Origin: Shimia abyssi
GTDB taxonomy: Bacteria > Pseudomonadota > Alphaproteobacteria > Rhodobacterales > Rhodobacteraceae
Length of the DNA stretch: 64,000 nt
Reading direction: 5' to 3'
NCBI RefSeq assembly: GCF_003014475.1
Contig: NZ_PYGJ01000011.1
Coordinates: forward strand, 62,001 to 126,000
Below the pieces are notes generated by a model that worked only from the letters and a program-made list of their open reading frames with translations, was not told the DNA's origin and did no database searches. The position numbers were made by a program, and so were the translations under genes. Shown here piece after piece: positions 32,973 through 41,650 of the stretch. Each line of letters starts with the position of its first letter. The stretch's first letter is position 1.

Positions 32973-34897
32973 GCGCGTTTGCTGTTCAGCTGGGTGATGC
33001 CCAGAACGTCCAGCACCTTGGCCTCGATATGTTCCGCGTTCATGGCTGCGCTATCGTACATCGCCTTTGGGCTGGCATGGTCGATGAACGTATCGGGCAA
33101 GACCATCGAGCGATACTTAAGGCCGCTGTCAAACACGGCATTCTCTGCGAGTAGTTGAGCGACATGGCTGCCAAAGCCGCCAATTGCGCCTTCTTCGATT
33201 GTGATCAGGGCCTCGTGATTGGCAGCCAGATCGAGGATCAGCGCTTCGTCCAGTGGTTTGGCAAAGCGGGCATCGGCGATGGTGGGCGTAATGCCCTTTT
33301 GTGCCAGTGTTTCGGCGGCCTTGCGGACCTCTTCCAGACGTGTGCCGAATGACAGTAATGCGACGCGTTTGCCGTGCTGGATCACACGCCCCTTGCCGAT
33401 TTCGAGTATTTCGGCCTGCTCGGGCAGATCGACACCCACACCCTCGCCACGCGGATAGCGAAAGGCGATTGGTCCATCGTTATGTGCGGCGGCGGTGGCA
33501 ACCATGTGCATCAATTCGGCCTCGTCTGCGGCGGCCATCACGACCATGCCCGGTAAATTGGCCATATAGGCGATATCAAAGCTGCCAGCGTGTGTTGCGC
33601 CGTCGGCGCCCACAAGGCCCGCCCGGTCAATGGCGAAGCGCACTGGAAGGCGCTGGATCGCGACGTCGTGCACCACCTGATCGTAGCCACGCTGAAGGAA
33701 AGTCGAATACATCGCGCAGAATGGTTTCATGCCACCTGCGGCGAGAGCTGCGGAAAAGGTGACGCCGTGTTGTTCGGCGATGGCCACGTCAAAGCAACGG
33801 CTGGGGTAACGTTCGGCAAAGAGGTTTAGTCCAGTTCCATCAGGCATGGCGGCAGTCACGGCGCAGATTTTGTCATCGCGCGCGGCCTCGTCCACCAGCG
33901 CCTTACCAAAGACAGACGTATAGCTGGGGGCGTTCGAGGGCGTCTTTTGCTGTTTGCCGGTGACGACGTCGAATTTTGCCGTGGCATGGCCCCGATCGCG
34001 CGCATTTTCGGCGGGGGCGTAGCCCTTGCCCTTTTTGGTGTTGATATGAAGCAGCACCGGCCCCGTTGCGCGCTGGCGCATTGTACGCAGAACAAGAAGG
34101 AGCTGTTCCATATCATGGCCATCGATAGGTCCAACATATGAAAAGCCGAGCTCTTCGAACAGGGTGCCCCCTACGGCCATACCTTTTATCATTTCCTTGG
34201 CGCGCTTGGCGCCCTCGCGGAATGGTTCAGGGAGAAGCGATACAGCGCCCTTGGCGGCCGCCTTGAATTCCTGAAATGGTTCGCCTGCATAGAGGCGAGA
34301 GAGGTAGGAGGACATTGCGCCGACAGGTGGCGCGATGGACATATCGTTGTCGTTCAGGACTACGAAAAGGCGTTTATTTAGGTGGCCTGCGTTATTCATG
34401 GCCTCGTAAGCCATACCCGCGCTGATCGAGCCATCGCCGATGACGGCAATCGCATCGCCAAGCCCACCATCACATTGACCGCCCAAATCGCGTGCCACGG
34501 CAAAGCCGAGCGCGGCAGAGATAGACGTTGATGAGTGCGCTGCGCCAAACGGGTCAAACACGCTTTCAGAGCGCTTGGTGAAGCCGGAAAGACCGTCCTG
34601 TTGACGCAGTGTGCGGATGCGATCGCGCCGACCTGTCAGAATTTTGTGGGGATAACATTGGTGGCCAACGTCCCAGATCACCTTGTCGCGCGGTGTATCA
34701 AAGATCGCGTGCAGCGCCACGGTCAGTTCCACGACACCCAATCCCGCGCCCAGATGACCGCCGGTTTCGCTGACAGCAGAAATTGTCTCGGCACGTAATT
34801 CTTGCGCTACCTGTGCCAGTTCCGTGTCGGAAAACTGTTTCAGGTCAGCGGGAAGGGCAACCTGGTCGAGCAATGGAGTGTCTGGTCTCGCGGACAT
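32969..34897 (-). CDS. dxs: 1-deoxy-D-xylulose-5-phosphate synthase
   Basis: A 642-residue thiamine-diphosphate enzyme that condenses pyruvate and glyceraldehyde-3-phosphate, the first step of the MEP isoprenoid pathway. ThDP/Mg binding lies in [18 protein letters not shown]; the N-terminal [16 protein letters not shown] and [13 protein letters not shown] segments are diagnostic, and the second half has [16 protein letters not shown] use the ATG at 34897 rather than the longer frame to 35005, because it begins at the conserved N-terminus and has AAAGG upstream. Downstream of ispA in a gene cluster, so both MEP entry and prenyl chain building are co-expressed. Confidence 0.95.
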   Translation of the reverse strand: MSARPDTPLLDQVALPADLKQFSDTELAQVAQELRAETISAVSETGGHLGAGLGVVELTVALHAIFDTPRDKVIWDVGHQCYPHKILTGRRDRIRTLRQQDGLSGFTKRSESVFDPFGAAHSSTSISAALGFAVARDLGGQCDGGLGDAIAVIGDGSISAGMAYEAMNNAGHLNKRLFVVLNDNDMSIAPPVGAMSSYLSRLYAGEPFQEFKAAAKGAVSLLPEPFREGAKRAKEMIKGMAVGGTLFEELGFSYVGPIDGHDMEQLLLVLRTMRQRATGPVLLHINTKKGKGYAPAENARDRGHATAKFDVVTGKQQKTPSNAPSYTSVFGKALVDEAARDDKICAVTAAMPDGTGLNLFAERYPSRCFDVAIAEQHGVTFSAALAAGGMKPFCAMYSTFLQRGYDQVVHDVAIQRLPVRFAIDRAGLVGADGATHAGSFDIAYMANLPGMVVMAAADEAELMHMVATAAAHNDGPIAFRYPRGEGVGVDLPEQAEILEIGKGRVIQHGKRVALLSFGTRLEEVRKAAETLAQKGITPTIADARFAKPLDEALILDLAANHEALITIEEGAIGGFGSHVAQLLAENAVFDSGLKYRSMVLPDTFIDHASPKAMYDSAAMNAEHIEAKVLDVLGITQLNSKRA

Positions 34898-34913
34898 CGG
34901 CAGAGCCTTTTTG

Positions 34914-35783
34914 TTAGCTGTCTCGCGAGATAACGAACCGCGCGGCATCACGCAAGGTTTCGGCGTCACCACCATAGGGTGCCAGCGCGTCGCAGGCATC
35001 TTCAATCAGCACCCTTGCGCGGTTTTTTGCGCCCTCAAGTCCAAGGAGCGAGACAAAAGTCGCTTTGCCTGCGTCTGCATCCTTGCCTACGGCCTTACCA
35101 ACTTTGGCGGCGTCGCCTTCGATATCTAGGATGTCGTCGGCAATTTGAAAGGCAAGCCCGAGATCAGCGGCGTAGCGTTTGAGCGGTGCCGTATCCGCCA
35201 TTGCCATTACGGCGCCTGCGGTGGCGGACCATGCAAATAGTGCGCCGGTCTTGCCCGCTTGGAGCCGGGTGATTTCGTCAAGCGTGAGCGGGTTGGCGGC
35301 GGTTTCGGCAGCGATGTCGAGTGCCTGGCCGAGCACCATGCCTTGGCCCCCGGCGGCACGCGCCAGTGTCAGAGTTAGTTCTGCGCGAACGCTCGGGTCT
35401 GGGTGGCATTCCGGATGCGCGGCGCATTCAAAGCCAAGTGTGTGCAGCGCATCACCAGCCAGAACAGCAGTGCATTCGTCCCACTTTACATGCACGGTTG
35501 GCAAGCCTCGGCGCAGGTCATCATCGTCCATACAGGGCAGGTCATCGTGCACGAGGCTGTAGGCGTGGATCGCCTCGATCGCAGTGGCAGGCCAGATCGC
35601 CTGAGCCTCGGGAATGTGGTGCAGGCGCGCGCTTTCCAGCACCAAAAAGGCGCGTAAACGTTTACCCCCAGCGCTGGCGTAACGCATGGCTTGCACCACG
35701 GGCAAATCACCCATTGGGGCCATAACGTGGCTCAGGTGGGCCTCAACCCTTTGGGCGGCTTCGTTGAGACGGGTTTGGAACAC
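34914..35783 (-). CDS. ispA: Polyprenyl (farnesyl) diphosphate synthase
   Basis: A 289-residue trans-prenyl transferase. The first aspartate-rich motif is in [15 protein letters not shown] and the second in [13 protein letters not shown], with the RRG and KTG (QAGKTGALF) elements of the allylic-substrate site. It makes farnesyl diphosphate (or geranylgeranyl diphosphate) from IPP and DMAPP; the bulky residue pattern before the first motif cannot be resolved to a chain length by eye. I chose GTG at 35783, following AGGCAGG, over the frame starting at 35867, which would overlap xseB. Confidence 0.9.
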   Translation of the reverse strand: MFQTRLNEAAQRVEAHLSHVMAPMGDLPVVQAMRYASAGGKRLRAFLVLESARLHHIPEAQAIWPATAIEAIHAYSLVHDDLPCMDDDDLRRGLPTVHVKWDECTAVLAGDALHTLGFECAAHPECHPDPSVRAELTLTLARAAGGQGMVLGQALDIAAETAANPLTLDEITRLQAGKTGALFAWSATAGAVMAMADTAPLKRYAADLGLAFQIADDILDIEGDAAKVGKAVGKDADAGKATFVSLLGLEGAKNRARVLIEDACDALAPYGGDAETLRDAARFVISRDS

Positions 35784-35802
35784 GGGTTGCCTGCCTTGGT
35801 GA

Positions 35803-36045
35803 TCAGAGACCTTCGACTGGCGTGAGGCCAGTCGGGTTGCCGTCGCCATCCAGCTTGATCGCGGCAACCTTTTCTTCGGCTTCCTTGAGTTTGTCTTCGC
35901 AGCGTTTTTTCAGCTCTGCGCCGCGTTCGTAGAGGGTGATGGACGCCTCAAGCGCAACATCGCCACGTTCCAGTTGGCCAACCACCCGTTCGAGTTCGGC
36001 CATGGCTTGTTCAAAGCTCATTTCGCTTACGGGTGTGTCGGTCAT
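35803..36045 (-). CDS. xseB: Exodeoxyribonuclease VII small subunit
   Basis: An 80-residue helical protein. EMSFEQAMAELERVVGQLER and GDVALEASITLYERGAELKK are the two helices of the XseB family. It is the small subunit of the nuclease that degrades single-stranded DNA; the large subunit XseA is not in the window. Its ATG overlaps the stop of the deacetylase gene and it precedes ispA by 19 bases, the common alphaproteobacterial order xseB-ispA-dxs. Confidence 0.93.
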   Translation of the reverse strand: MTDTPVSEMSFEQAMAELERVVGQLERGDVALEASITLYERGAELKKRCEDKLKEAEEKVAAIKLDGDGNPTGLTPVEGL

Positions 36046-36977
36046 TCGGTTCTCTCCATCAGCACGGTTACGTGAGCAGAGACAGACTCTGCCAAGGCGT
36101 TCAGATCATATCCGCCTTCCAAAGTCGAGACGACTCGGCCATTGGAATGCGCATCTGCAAGGTCACATATTTGGCGGGTGAGCCAAGCAAAATCATCGGT
36201 GCTCCAGTTGAGCTGTGCCAGTGGATCGGCGGCGTGGGCATCGAACCCGGCCGATACGATGATCAGCTCTGGGTTAAAGCGAGCGACGGCGGGAAACACT
36301 TCGGCTTCGTAAGTGGCGCGCATGATGCGACCGTCGCTGTGGGGCGGCAGGGGGTGATTCTGGATGTTGTTATGGGCACCGGTATCTTGGGCCATGCCGG
36401 TGCCGGGCCAGAGAGGGTTTTGATGGGACGAGATGAAAAGGGCGCGCGCTTCGTCCCAGAGCAATGCTTGAGAGCCGTTTCCGTGGTGCACATCAAAGTC
36501 AATAATGGCCACCCGTTTAAGCCCGTGGCGTTCCATGGCATGGCGGGCGGCGATGGCGGCAGTGCCAAAGAGGCAAAACCCCATAGGTGTTTCTTGTTCC
36601 GCATGGTGGCCGGGCGGGCGGCAGGCGACAAAGGCGTTTTGCACGTCCTCTGCCATGACAGCGTCCACAGCGGCAACGCAGGCTCCGACGGCGCGGCGCG
36701 CTGCAAGAGTAGAACCAGGGGACATATGGGTGTCGCCATCAAGCGCAATTGAGCCAGAGGCGGGCTCAGCCGAAGTGATCCGGTCTAGGTGAGATTGTGG
36801 GTGACACAGCAGGATATCAGCGTCAGAGCAAACTGGTGCTTCGCGTCGATCTAGCGGTGCAAACGCTGGCCGCGAGAGGGCATGTTCGATGTAGTCAAGG
36901 CGCGCCACCTGTTCCGGATGGCCGGGGGGCGTCACGTGTTTTTGGCAATCAGGATGCGTATAAAGCGCGGTGGCCAT
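36042..36977 (-). CDS. Histone deacetylase family protein
   Basis: A 311-residue zinc hydrolase of the arginase/deacetylase fold. GHPEQVARLDYIEHAL opens the domain, HHAEQETPMGFCLFG carries the two catalytic histidines, VAIIDFDVHHGNGSQ gives the zinc-binding Asp and His, and VSAGFDAHAADPL gives the third ligand. Bacterial members act as acetylpolyamine or acetoin-utilisation-type amidohydrolases. It is the first gene of the xseB-ispA-dxs cluster by a 4-base overlap. The substrate is not predictable. Confidence 0.88.
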   Translation of the reverse strand: MATALYTHPDCQKHVTPPGHPEQVARLDYIEHALSRPAFAPLDRREAPVCSDADILLCHPQSHLDRITSAEPASGSIALDGDTHMSPGSTLAARRAVGACVAAVDAVMAEDVQNAFVACRPPGHHAEQETPMGFCLFGTAAIAARHAMERHGLKRVAIIDFDVHHGNGSQALLWDEARALFISSHQNPLWPGTGMAQDTGAHNNIQNHPLPPHSDGRIMRATYEAEVFPAVARFNPELIIVSAGFDAHAADPLAQLNWSTDDFAWLTRQICDLADAHSNGRVVSTLEGGYDLNALAESVSAHVTVLMERTE

Positions 36978-37081
36978 GCTAGTTTAGACTCCCTGAGAAA
37001 CGTCTTAGTTTCAGCTTACTCAAGCACGGATCATTTGTAGCCTCCATGCACAGAGATCTGCGATTTTTTAATCTGAAGCGA

Positions 37082-37783
37082 TCAATCTGGCGCGAGCATG
37101 TATCCGGCACCGCGTACGGTTTGAAGATAACGCGGCTGTTTCGGATCTTCTTCGAGTTTGCGGCGAAGGCGCGTAATCTGAACATCGACAGCGCGTTCCT
37201 GGGCTTGTCCCTTGTCGCGGCCCAATTCTTCGACCAGCTTTGCACGGGTGATTGGTTCGGACGGGTTGGCTGAAAAGATCCGCATGAGCTGAGCCTCGGT
37301 CGCGGTCAGGCGCACGGGTGTTTCGCCCTGCCACATTTCACCCCGGTCGATATCGTAACGGACATGACCAAGGTGCAGCACCTTTGGTACGGTTTCCCCC
37401 TCGTCCGTTTCAGGCATACGACGCAGGATCGCGTTGATGCGCAGCAGCAGTTCTTTGGGCTCAAACGGTTTGGCCAGATAATCATCCGCGCCCGCCTCTA
37501 ACCCAGCTATGCGATCTTCTGTTTCGCCTTTGGCGGTCAGAAGCAAGATAGGTGTCATCGATGTTTCGCGAATGGCGCGGGTCAAGGACATGCCATCTTC
37601 GCCCGGCATCATCACGTCGAGGACTAGCAGATCAAAGGACAGACCCGACAGGATACGACGCGCATGGGCAGCATCGCGGGCCGCTGTGACGAGAAACCCA
37701 TTTCGCATCAGGAACTTGTGCAAGAGAGAGCGGATGCGTTCATCATCGTCAACGATCAGCAGATGCGGGGCCATGTCATTCAT
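37082..37783 (-). CDS. petR: PetR-type response regulator
   Basis: A 233-residue OmpR-family regulator. The receiver has an acidic triplet in IVDDDERIR, phosphoacceptor Asp56 in VLDVMMPGEDG, a switch Thr in LLLTAKG and Lys in DDYLAKPFEPKE. The DNA-binding wing is RAVDVQITRLRRKLEED with TVRGAGYML. The neighbouring MarR protein upstream makes this the Rhodobacter petP-petR pair, which in R. capsulatus is needed for c-type cytochrome and bc1 complex expression. The petABC genes are not in this window. No partner kinase gene is adjacent. Confidence 0.85.
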   Translation of the reverse strand: MNDMAPHLLIVDDDERIRSLLHKFLMRNGFLVTAARDAAHARRILSGLSFDLLVLDVMMPGEDGMSLTRAIRETSMTPILLLTAKGETEDRIAGLEAGADDYLAKPFEPKELLLRINAILRRMPETDEGETVPKVLHLGHVRYDIDRGEMWQGETPVRLTATEAQLMRIFSANPSEPITRAKLVEELGRDKGQAQERAVDVQITRLRRKLEEDPKQPRYLQTVRGAGYMLAPD

Positions 37784-37795
37784 TCAATTTATTCC

Positions 37796-38293
37796 CTAGT
37801 GGCCCGTTTCACGTAAGCTGAGATACTGGCGCTTGAGCTCTGTGTCCATCATGGCTTCGAGCACCCGGCGGAAACCGGCAACGTCCTCTGGGCCGGTATC
37901 ACGAAAGGCAGCCCGCATTCGGGCGCGCTGGGCGTCTGACAGGCGGTTTTCCAATGCCTTGCCAGCCTCAGTAAGATACAGGTTGCGTTCGCGCCGATCC
38001 GCATTGCCGACGCGGCTTTCGACCAACCCGTCTTCTATCAGTGTGCGCAGGACACGGTTCAGAGATTGCTTAGTGACTCCAAGGATCACCAAGAGGTTAG
38101 TCACGGTTGTTCCTGGTGCTCGGTTGATAAAGTGAACGGCGCGGTGATGCGCGCGACCGTATGCCATGGTTGCCAGAATGCGGTCGGGATCAGCAGTAAA
38201 ACCGCGATACGCAAAATACATGGCCTCAATGCCTTGGCGCAACTGTTCATCTGTCAGATACAACAGGCTCTCGCTGCTGATTGCCTCTCCCAT
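37796..38293 (-). CDS. petP: PetP-type MarR regulator
   Basis: A 165-residue winged-helix MarR protein. The helix-turn-helix is LLVILGVTKQSLNRVLRTLI and the wing is SRVGNADRRERNLYLTEAGK. It is 12 bases upstream of petR, as in Rhodobacter, where petP and petR act together in cytochrome expression. The naming rests on this gene order and domain match. Upstream lies a region with direct repeats shared with ilvE. Confidence 0.8.
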   Translation of the reverse strand: MGEAISSESLLYLTDEQLRQGIEAMYFAYRGFTADPDRILATMAYGRAHHRAVHFINRAPGTTVTNLLVILGVTKQSLNRVLRTLIEDGLVESRVGNADRRERNLYLTEAGKALENRLSDAQRARMRAAFRDTGPEDVAGFRRVLEAMMDTELKRQYLSLRETGH

Positions 38294-38337
38294 AGTGTCT
38301 CCGGGGCTAAATGGCTATTGCTGCTACCAACAATACG

Positions 38338-38352
38338 TCAGCTTTATTGACA
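38338..38352. promoter_or_regulatory. GTCA-N7-TGAC inverted repeat upstream of petP
   Basis: GTCAGCTTTATTGAC, 45 bases before the petP start, is an inverted repeat of the general shape bound by MarR proteins. It may be an autoregulatory site. The arms are only four bases long. Confidence 0.3.
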
Positions 38353-38382
38353 CTCCAAGTGGGAACTGTTAGCGACGCTCAG

Positions 38383-38428
38383 ATTTTGCGCAACTTTATG
38401 TCCGTTTCGGCCATATTTTGCGCAACTT
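38383..38428. repeat. Direct repeat of a 14-mer before ilvE
   Basis: ATTTTGCGCAACTT occurs at 38383-38396 and 38415-38428, with starts 32 bases apart (three helical turns). Each contains the palindrome TTGCGCAA. The second copy ends 31 bases before the ilvE start. It is a likely two-site operator; the regulator is unknown. Confidence 0.6.
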
Positions 38429-38459
38429 ATGTAAACTGACCTTTGGGAGAGGAGCGACC

Positions 38460-39332
38460 ATGGCGGGCGCAGCTTATGATGATCGCGACGGCGTAATCTG
38501 GATGGACGGCGAAATGGTTAACTGGCGGGATGCCAAAGTTCACATCCTGACCCACGCCATGCATTATGCAAGTTCGGTTTTCGAAGGTGAAAGAGCTTAT
38601 AACGGCAATATTTTCAAAAGTCGTGAACATTCGGAACGCCTGATTGCTTCGGCTGACGCATTGGACATGCCATTGCCCTATTCGATTGATCAGATCGAAG
38701 CGGCCAAGGACGAAGCGCTAAGGGCCAGCGGGTTGCAGGATGCTTACGTGCGAGCGGTTGTCTGGCGTGGATCAGGCGAGGATATGGGGGTGGCGTCAGC
38801 TAAGAACCCGGTGCGTATGGCGGTGGCCGTCTGGGGCTGGGGCGCTTATTATGGTGAAGCAAAGATGCAGGGCGCAAAGCTCGATATTGCGGAATACAAA
38901 CGCCCATCCCCTGAAACCATTCCGGTACATGCCAAGGCGGCGGGTCTTTACATGATCTGCACGATTTCCAAGCACAAGGCCGAGGCCAAGGGCTGTTCTG
39001 ATGCCTTGTTCATGGATTATCGCGGCTATGTGGCCGAGGCGACCGGGGCGAATATCTTCTTTGTTAAAGACGGTGAAGTGCACACGCCGCTGCCCGATTG
39101 TTTTTTGAACGGGATCACGCGGCAAACGGTGGTGCAGATGCTGAAAGACAAGGGGATCACGGTACACGAACGTCATATCCTGCCAGAAGAAATGACCGAT
39201 TTTGAACAGTGCTGGCTGACGGGGACAGCTGCCGAGGTCACGCCAGTGGGTCAGATTGGCGACTATACGTTCGAGGTGGGTGACATCACCCGCGAGATCG
39301 CGGAAGACTATGAAAAGCTGGTGCGCAGCTAA
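38460..39332 (+). CDS. ilvE: Branched-chain amino acid aminotransferase
   Basis: A 290-residue fold-type IV PLP enzyme that transaminates leucine, isoleucine and valine. VFEGERAY near 45 is the fold-IV lead, VHAKAAGLYMI holds the PLP-binding lysine, and DYRGYVAEATGANIFFV is the family signature; TGTAAEVTPVGQI contacts the phosphate. The ATG at 38460 follows GGGAGAGGAG. The gene is monocistronic with a clear terminator downstream. It diverges from petP-petR across a repeat-bearing region. Confidence 0.93.
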   Translation: MAGAAYDDRDGVIWMDGEMVNWRDAKVHILTHAMHYASSVFEGERAYNGNIFKSREHSERLIASADALDMPLPYSIDQIEAAKDEALRASGLQDAYVRAVVWRGSGEDMGVASAKNPVRMAVAVWGWGAYYGEAKMQGAKLDIAEYKRPSPETIPVHAKAAGLYMICTISKHKAEAKGCSDALFMDYRGYVAEATGANIFFVKDGEVHTPLPDCFLNGITRQTVVQMLKDKGITVHERHILPEEMTDFEQCWLTGTAAEVTPVGQIGDYTFEVGDITREIAEDYEKLVRS

Positions 39333-39358
39333 CTAGGCGTGCATTTGTCAGTTAAGTG

Positions 39359-39386
39359 AAGGGGGCGGTTTTGGGCCGCCCTTTTT
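39359..39386 (+). terminator. Rho-independent terminator of ilvE
   Basis: GGGCGG / CCGCCC stem with a TTTTGGG loop followed by five T. It lies 27 bases after the stop and is a classic intrinsic terminator. Confidence 0.9.
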
Positions 39387-39390
39387 GCGA

Positions 39391-39801
39391 TCAGGCTGTG
39401 GCTGCGTCCAGCGCCGTGTCCATGAGCCCTTGAATTTGCTTTTTGCTGGTACCGGCGACAATGCGACCAAGTTCTTGGTCGCCCTTAAGAACCACCAGTG
39501 TAGAGCGGCGGGGGATGCGTAGGGATTTGGCGAGGTCAGAGCGGCCGTATTGATCCCAGTCGACGCGAATGAAAACGATGTTTTCCCTATACGCGGGGTT
39601 AGCGGCGTTCAAGGCATTGATTGTGCGTGCCTGCGACGCGCAAGTACCGCACCATGTGGCACTGAAATCAAGGAATACGGTGTCGCCTGCCTCAAGATGC
39701 TTTTTTACAAGGCCAGGTGCATAGTCGGTTCCCACCGCATATGCGGCGATCGGCAATGCGGCAAAGACGGCGGTAGTGATCAGGAAGTCGCGACGATTCA
39801 T
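39391..39801 (-). CDS. Periplasmic thioredoxin-like protein with Tat signal
   Basis: A 136-residue protein. The N-terminus MNRRDFLITTAVFAALP is a twin-arginine signal with RRDFL. The thioredoxin fold has the active-site pair in ATWCGTCASQ (Cys-Gly-Thr-Cys), and the cis-proline segment is RSTLVVL. It is the likely periplasmic partner of the CcdA-like reductase encoded immediately upstream, in a thiol-reduction system. The ATG at 39801 has AAGGAG upstream; the longer frame to 39885 overlaps the CcdA gene. Confidence 0.85.
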   Translation of the reverse strand: MNRRDFLITTAVFAALPIAAYAVGTDYAPGLVKKHLEAGDTVFLDFSATWCGTCASQARTINALNAANPAYRENIVFIRVDWDQYGRSDLAKSLRIPRRSTLVVLKGDQELGRIVAGTSKKQIQGLMDTALDAATA

Positions 39802-39820
39802 AGCAATTACTCCTTTGAGG

Positions 39821-40534
39821 TCAGAGAGTGACGGACAGGTCGACCAGCCATGCGGGCATAACAGAGAGCAACCAGCCTTCGACATAGTGGTGAATGTTAA
39901 AAAACAGGGCGAGGCCGGTGACGAGGAAGATCGCCCCCATGACCGGGCGGGACTTGGCGGCGAGACTACGCATCAGGGCCTGACGCGATTGCAGGGCGGA
40001 TCGAGCGCCATAGCCCAGTCCGAGGATCAAAGTGGAAACACCGAGGGCGAAAAAGATCATGATGAACGCCGCTTTGCCGAGGCTTTCGCCTTGGCTGGCA
40101 AGTGAAATTGCCCCACCCAGAGTCGGGCCAACACAGGGGCTCCATACTGCGCCGAGGAGCAGGCCGCCAAGAAACTGGCCATTCAGGGACGCGCGGTCGA
40201 GGTGGTCCATGCCGGTGTCTGCACGGGCGGCAACGCCAGCGGTCGCAGTGGAAAAAGCCAAGGAAAACCGAGGGATGAGTAGGACCACACCAAAGAAGAC
40301 CATCAGAACGGCGCCAGCTTTGGCAATTGTGTCTGAGGTCAGTCCAAGCGCATAGCCAAAGGCGGTGATTGCGACGCCCAACACAACAAAAGACAGACTC
40401 ATGCCTGCGGCCAAAGCGACGGGGCCATAGCGGCTGGCCTGCAATGCAGTGGCCAGCACGATGGGCAAGACGGGAACCACGCAAGGGTTGATCAAAGTCA
40501 GCAGGCCCGCGCCATATGCAAACAGGAATTCCAT
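39821..40534 (-). CDS. CcdA/DsbD-type thiol-disulfide transmembrane protein
   Basis: A 237-residue membrane protein with about six hydrophobic helices. LLTLINPCVVPVLP near residue 18 and VWSPCVGPTLGG near 130 place one redox cysteine in each of the paired motifs, as in CcdA. The family carries electrons from cytosolic thioredoxin to periplasmic acceptors, for cytochrome c maturation or general disulfide reduction. It precedes the Tat-exported thioredoxin by 19 bases on the same strand. The pair is a complete two-part relay. Confidence 0.9.
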   Translation of the reverse strand: MEFLFAYGAGLLTLINPCVVPVLPIVLATALQASRYGPVALAAGMSLSFVVLGVAITAFGYALGLTSDTIAKAGAVLMVFFGVVLLIPRFSLAFSTATAGVAARADTGMDHLDRASLNGQFLGGLLLGAVWSPCVGPTLGGAISLASQGESLGKAAFIMIFFALGVSTLILGLGYGARSALQSRQALMRSLAAKSRPVMGAIFLVTGLALFFNIHHYVEGWLLSVMPAWLVDLSVTL

Positions 40535-40591
40535 GGGACCCTTGTGCCAATTTGGGTGCGCTGAGTCAGCCCAAATTGCACTGACGTTTGA

Positions 40592-41467
40592 TCACATGCG
40601 CGTGGTCGAATGTTTCGAAAGCTGTACGGCGAGGATGCCAGCGGCGATGATGAATACGCCAATAATATCTGTGATTTCAAGACTTTCCCCAAGGATCACC
40701 GCTGCGACAGCGACGCCGAAGAACGGGTTGAGGAAGTGAAACGTCGCCGCCTTAACCGCGCCGATGCGGGCGACCAGCGAGAACCAGAGGAATGTTGCCA
40801 AGAGCCCAGGCCCAAGGATGGTGTATGTGAAGGCGGCGCCCATGCGCCAGTTCCAGTTGAACTCCCATGTTTCAAAGATCAGGGAGGCGATGAAGAGCAC
40901 GCCTGCGCCCACAAACATCTGAAGGCCGACGATCATCATAAGGTTTCCGCCCGAGGAGGCGCCACGCATCATGAGCGTGGCCACGGCGAGCGCCAATGCG
41001 GCAATGAGGCAGAGAGAAACACCAAACATATCAACGCCTTCGTTGATGCGACCACCCATGATCAGGATCACGCCGGCAAAACCGACCACAAGGCCGAAGG
41101 CGGCCAATCTCGGGAGTTTCTCGCGTAGTACGACCCAGCCGAGCAGTGCAACGATGAGCGGCATGGCTGAGGCGATGATTGAGGCCAGAGATGCCTCGAC
41201 CGTGGTCATGGCGAGGAAATTTAGCCCTAAATACAAGGCGTTTTGACAGAGACCAAAGATCAGTGTGGCACGCCATTGGGCGGGCGTCAGATGCCAGGAT
41301 TGCCCCATGGCGCGGGCGATTATGACTCCGATGGCGCCGGCAATGGTGAAGCGGATGGCGGAAATGGCAAAAGGCGGTGCGTCAGCGACAATGATGCGCG
41401 CAGAGGTGAAAGCAGAGGACCAGAGGAAGGCGAACAGCAACCCCATGGCAATTGCGCGGAAGTCCAT
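40592..41467 (-). CDS. DMT/EamA family transporter
   Basis: A 291-residue inner-membrane protein with ten predicted helices arranged as two EamA repeats. GLLFAFLWSSAFTSARIIVA opens the first and LLATFLWFSLVARIGAVKAA lies in the second; FLNPFFGVAVAAVILGE is the family-typical proline-rich segment. Members export amino acids or other metabolites. The ATG at 41467 has GAGG 9 bases upstream, so the ATG at 41482 is less likely. An 11-base tandem repeat lies upstream at 41587-41631. Confidence 0.88.
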   Translation of the reverse strand: MDFRAIAMGLLFAFLWSSAFTSARIIVADAPPFAISAIRFTIAGAIGVIIARAMGQSWHLTPAQWRATLIFGLCQNALYLGLNFLAMTTVEASLASIIASAMPLIVALLGWVVLREKLPRLAAFGLVVGFAGVILIMGGRINEGVDMFGVSLCLIAALALAVATLMMRGASSGGNLMMIVGLQMFVGAGVLFIASLIFETWEFNWNWRMGAAFTYTILGPGLLATFLWFSLVARIGAVKAATFHFLNPFFGVAVAAVILGESLEITDIIGVFIIAAGILAVQLSKHSTTRM

Positions 41468-41587
41468 TGTAGGTTGCCTCATTTGTTAACAAGTGTCGCT
41501 TTATCAGCTTTGCATAGCGTCAACAACGTCGCCGAAAGTCGTAAGGTGCGACACGTGGTTAATGGGTCGAAAAGCGGGGATATGGCA

Positions 41588-41631
41588 CGTCGGCAATGCG
41601 TCGGTATAACGTCGGTATTGCGTCGGTGCGG
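41588..41631. repeat. Four 11-base tandem repeats with core CGTCGG
   Basis: CGTCGG starts at 41588, 41599, 41610 and 41621, exactly 11 bases apart, with variable AT-rich bases between (CAATG, TATAA, TATTG, TGCGG). One helical turn per unit would put four sites on one face. They lie about 120 bases upstream of the EamA gene and 20 bases after the DUF2955 stop. A multi-site operator is the simplest reading. Confidence 0.65.
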
Positions 41632-41650
41632 TTTTGGATAAATCCGGCGG

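Noticed and set aside
33301-33762. Long plus-strand frame opposite dxs
   Set aside because: Arginine- and proline-rich shadow of the dxs coding strand without a ribosome site.
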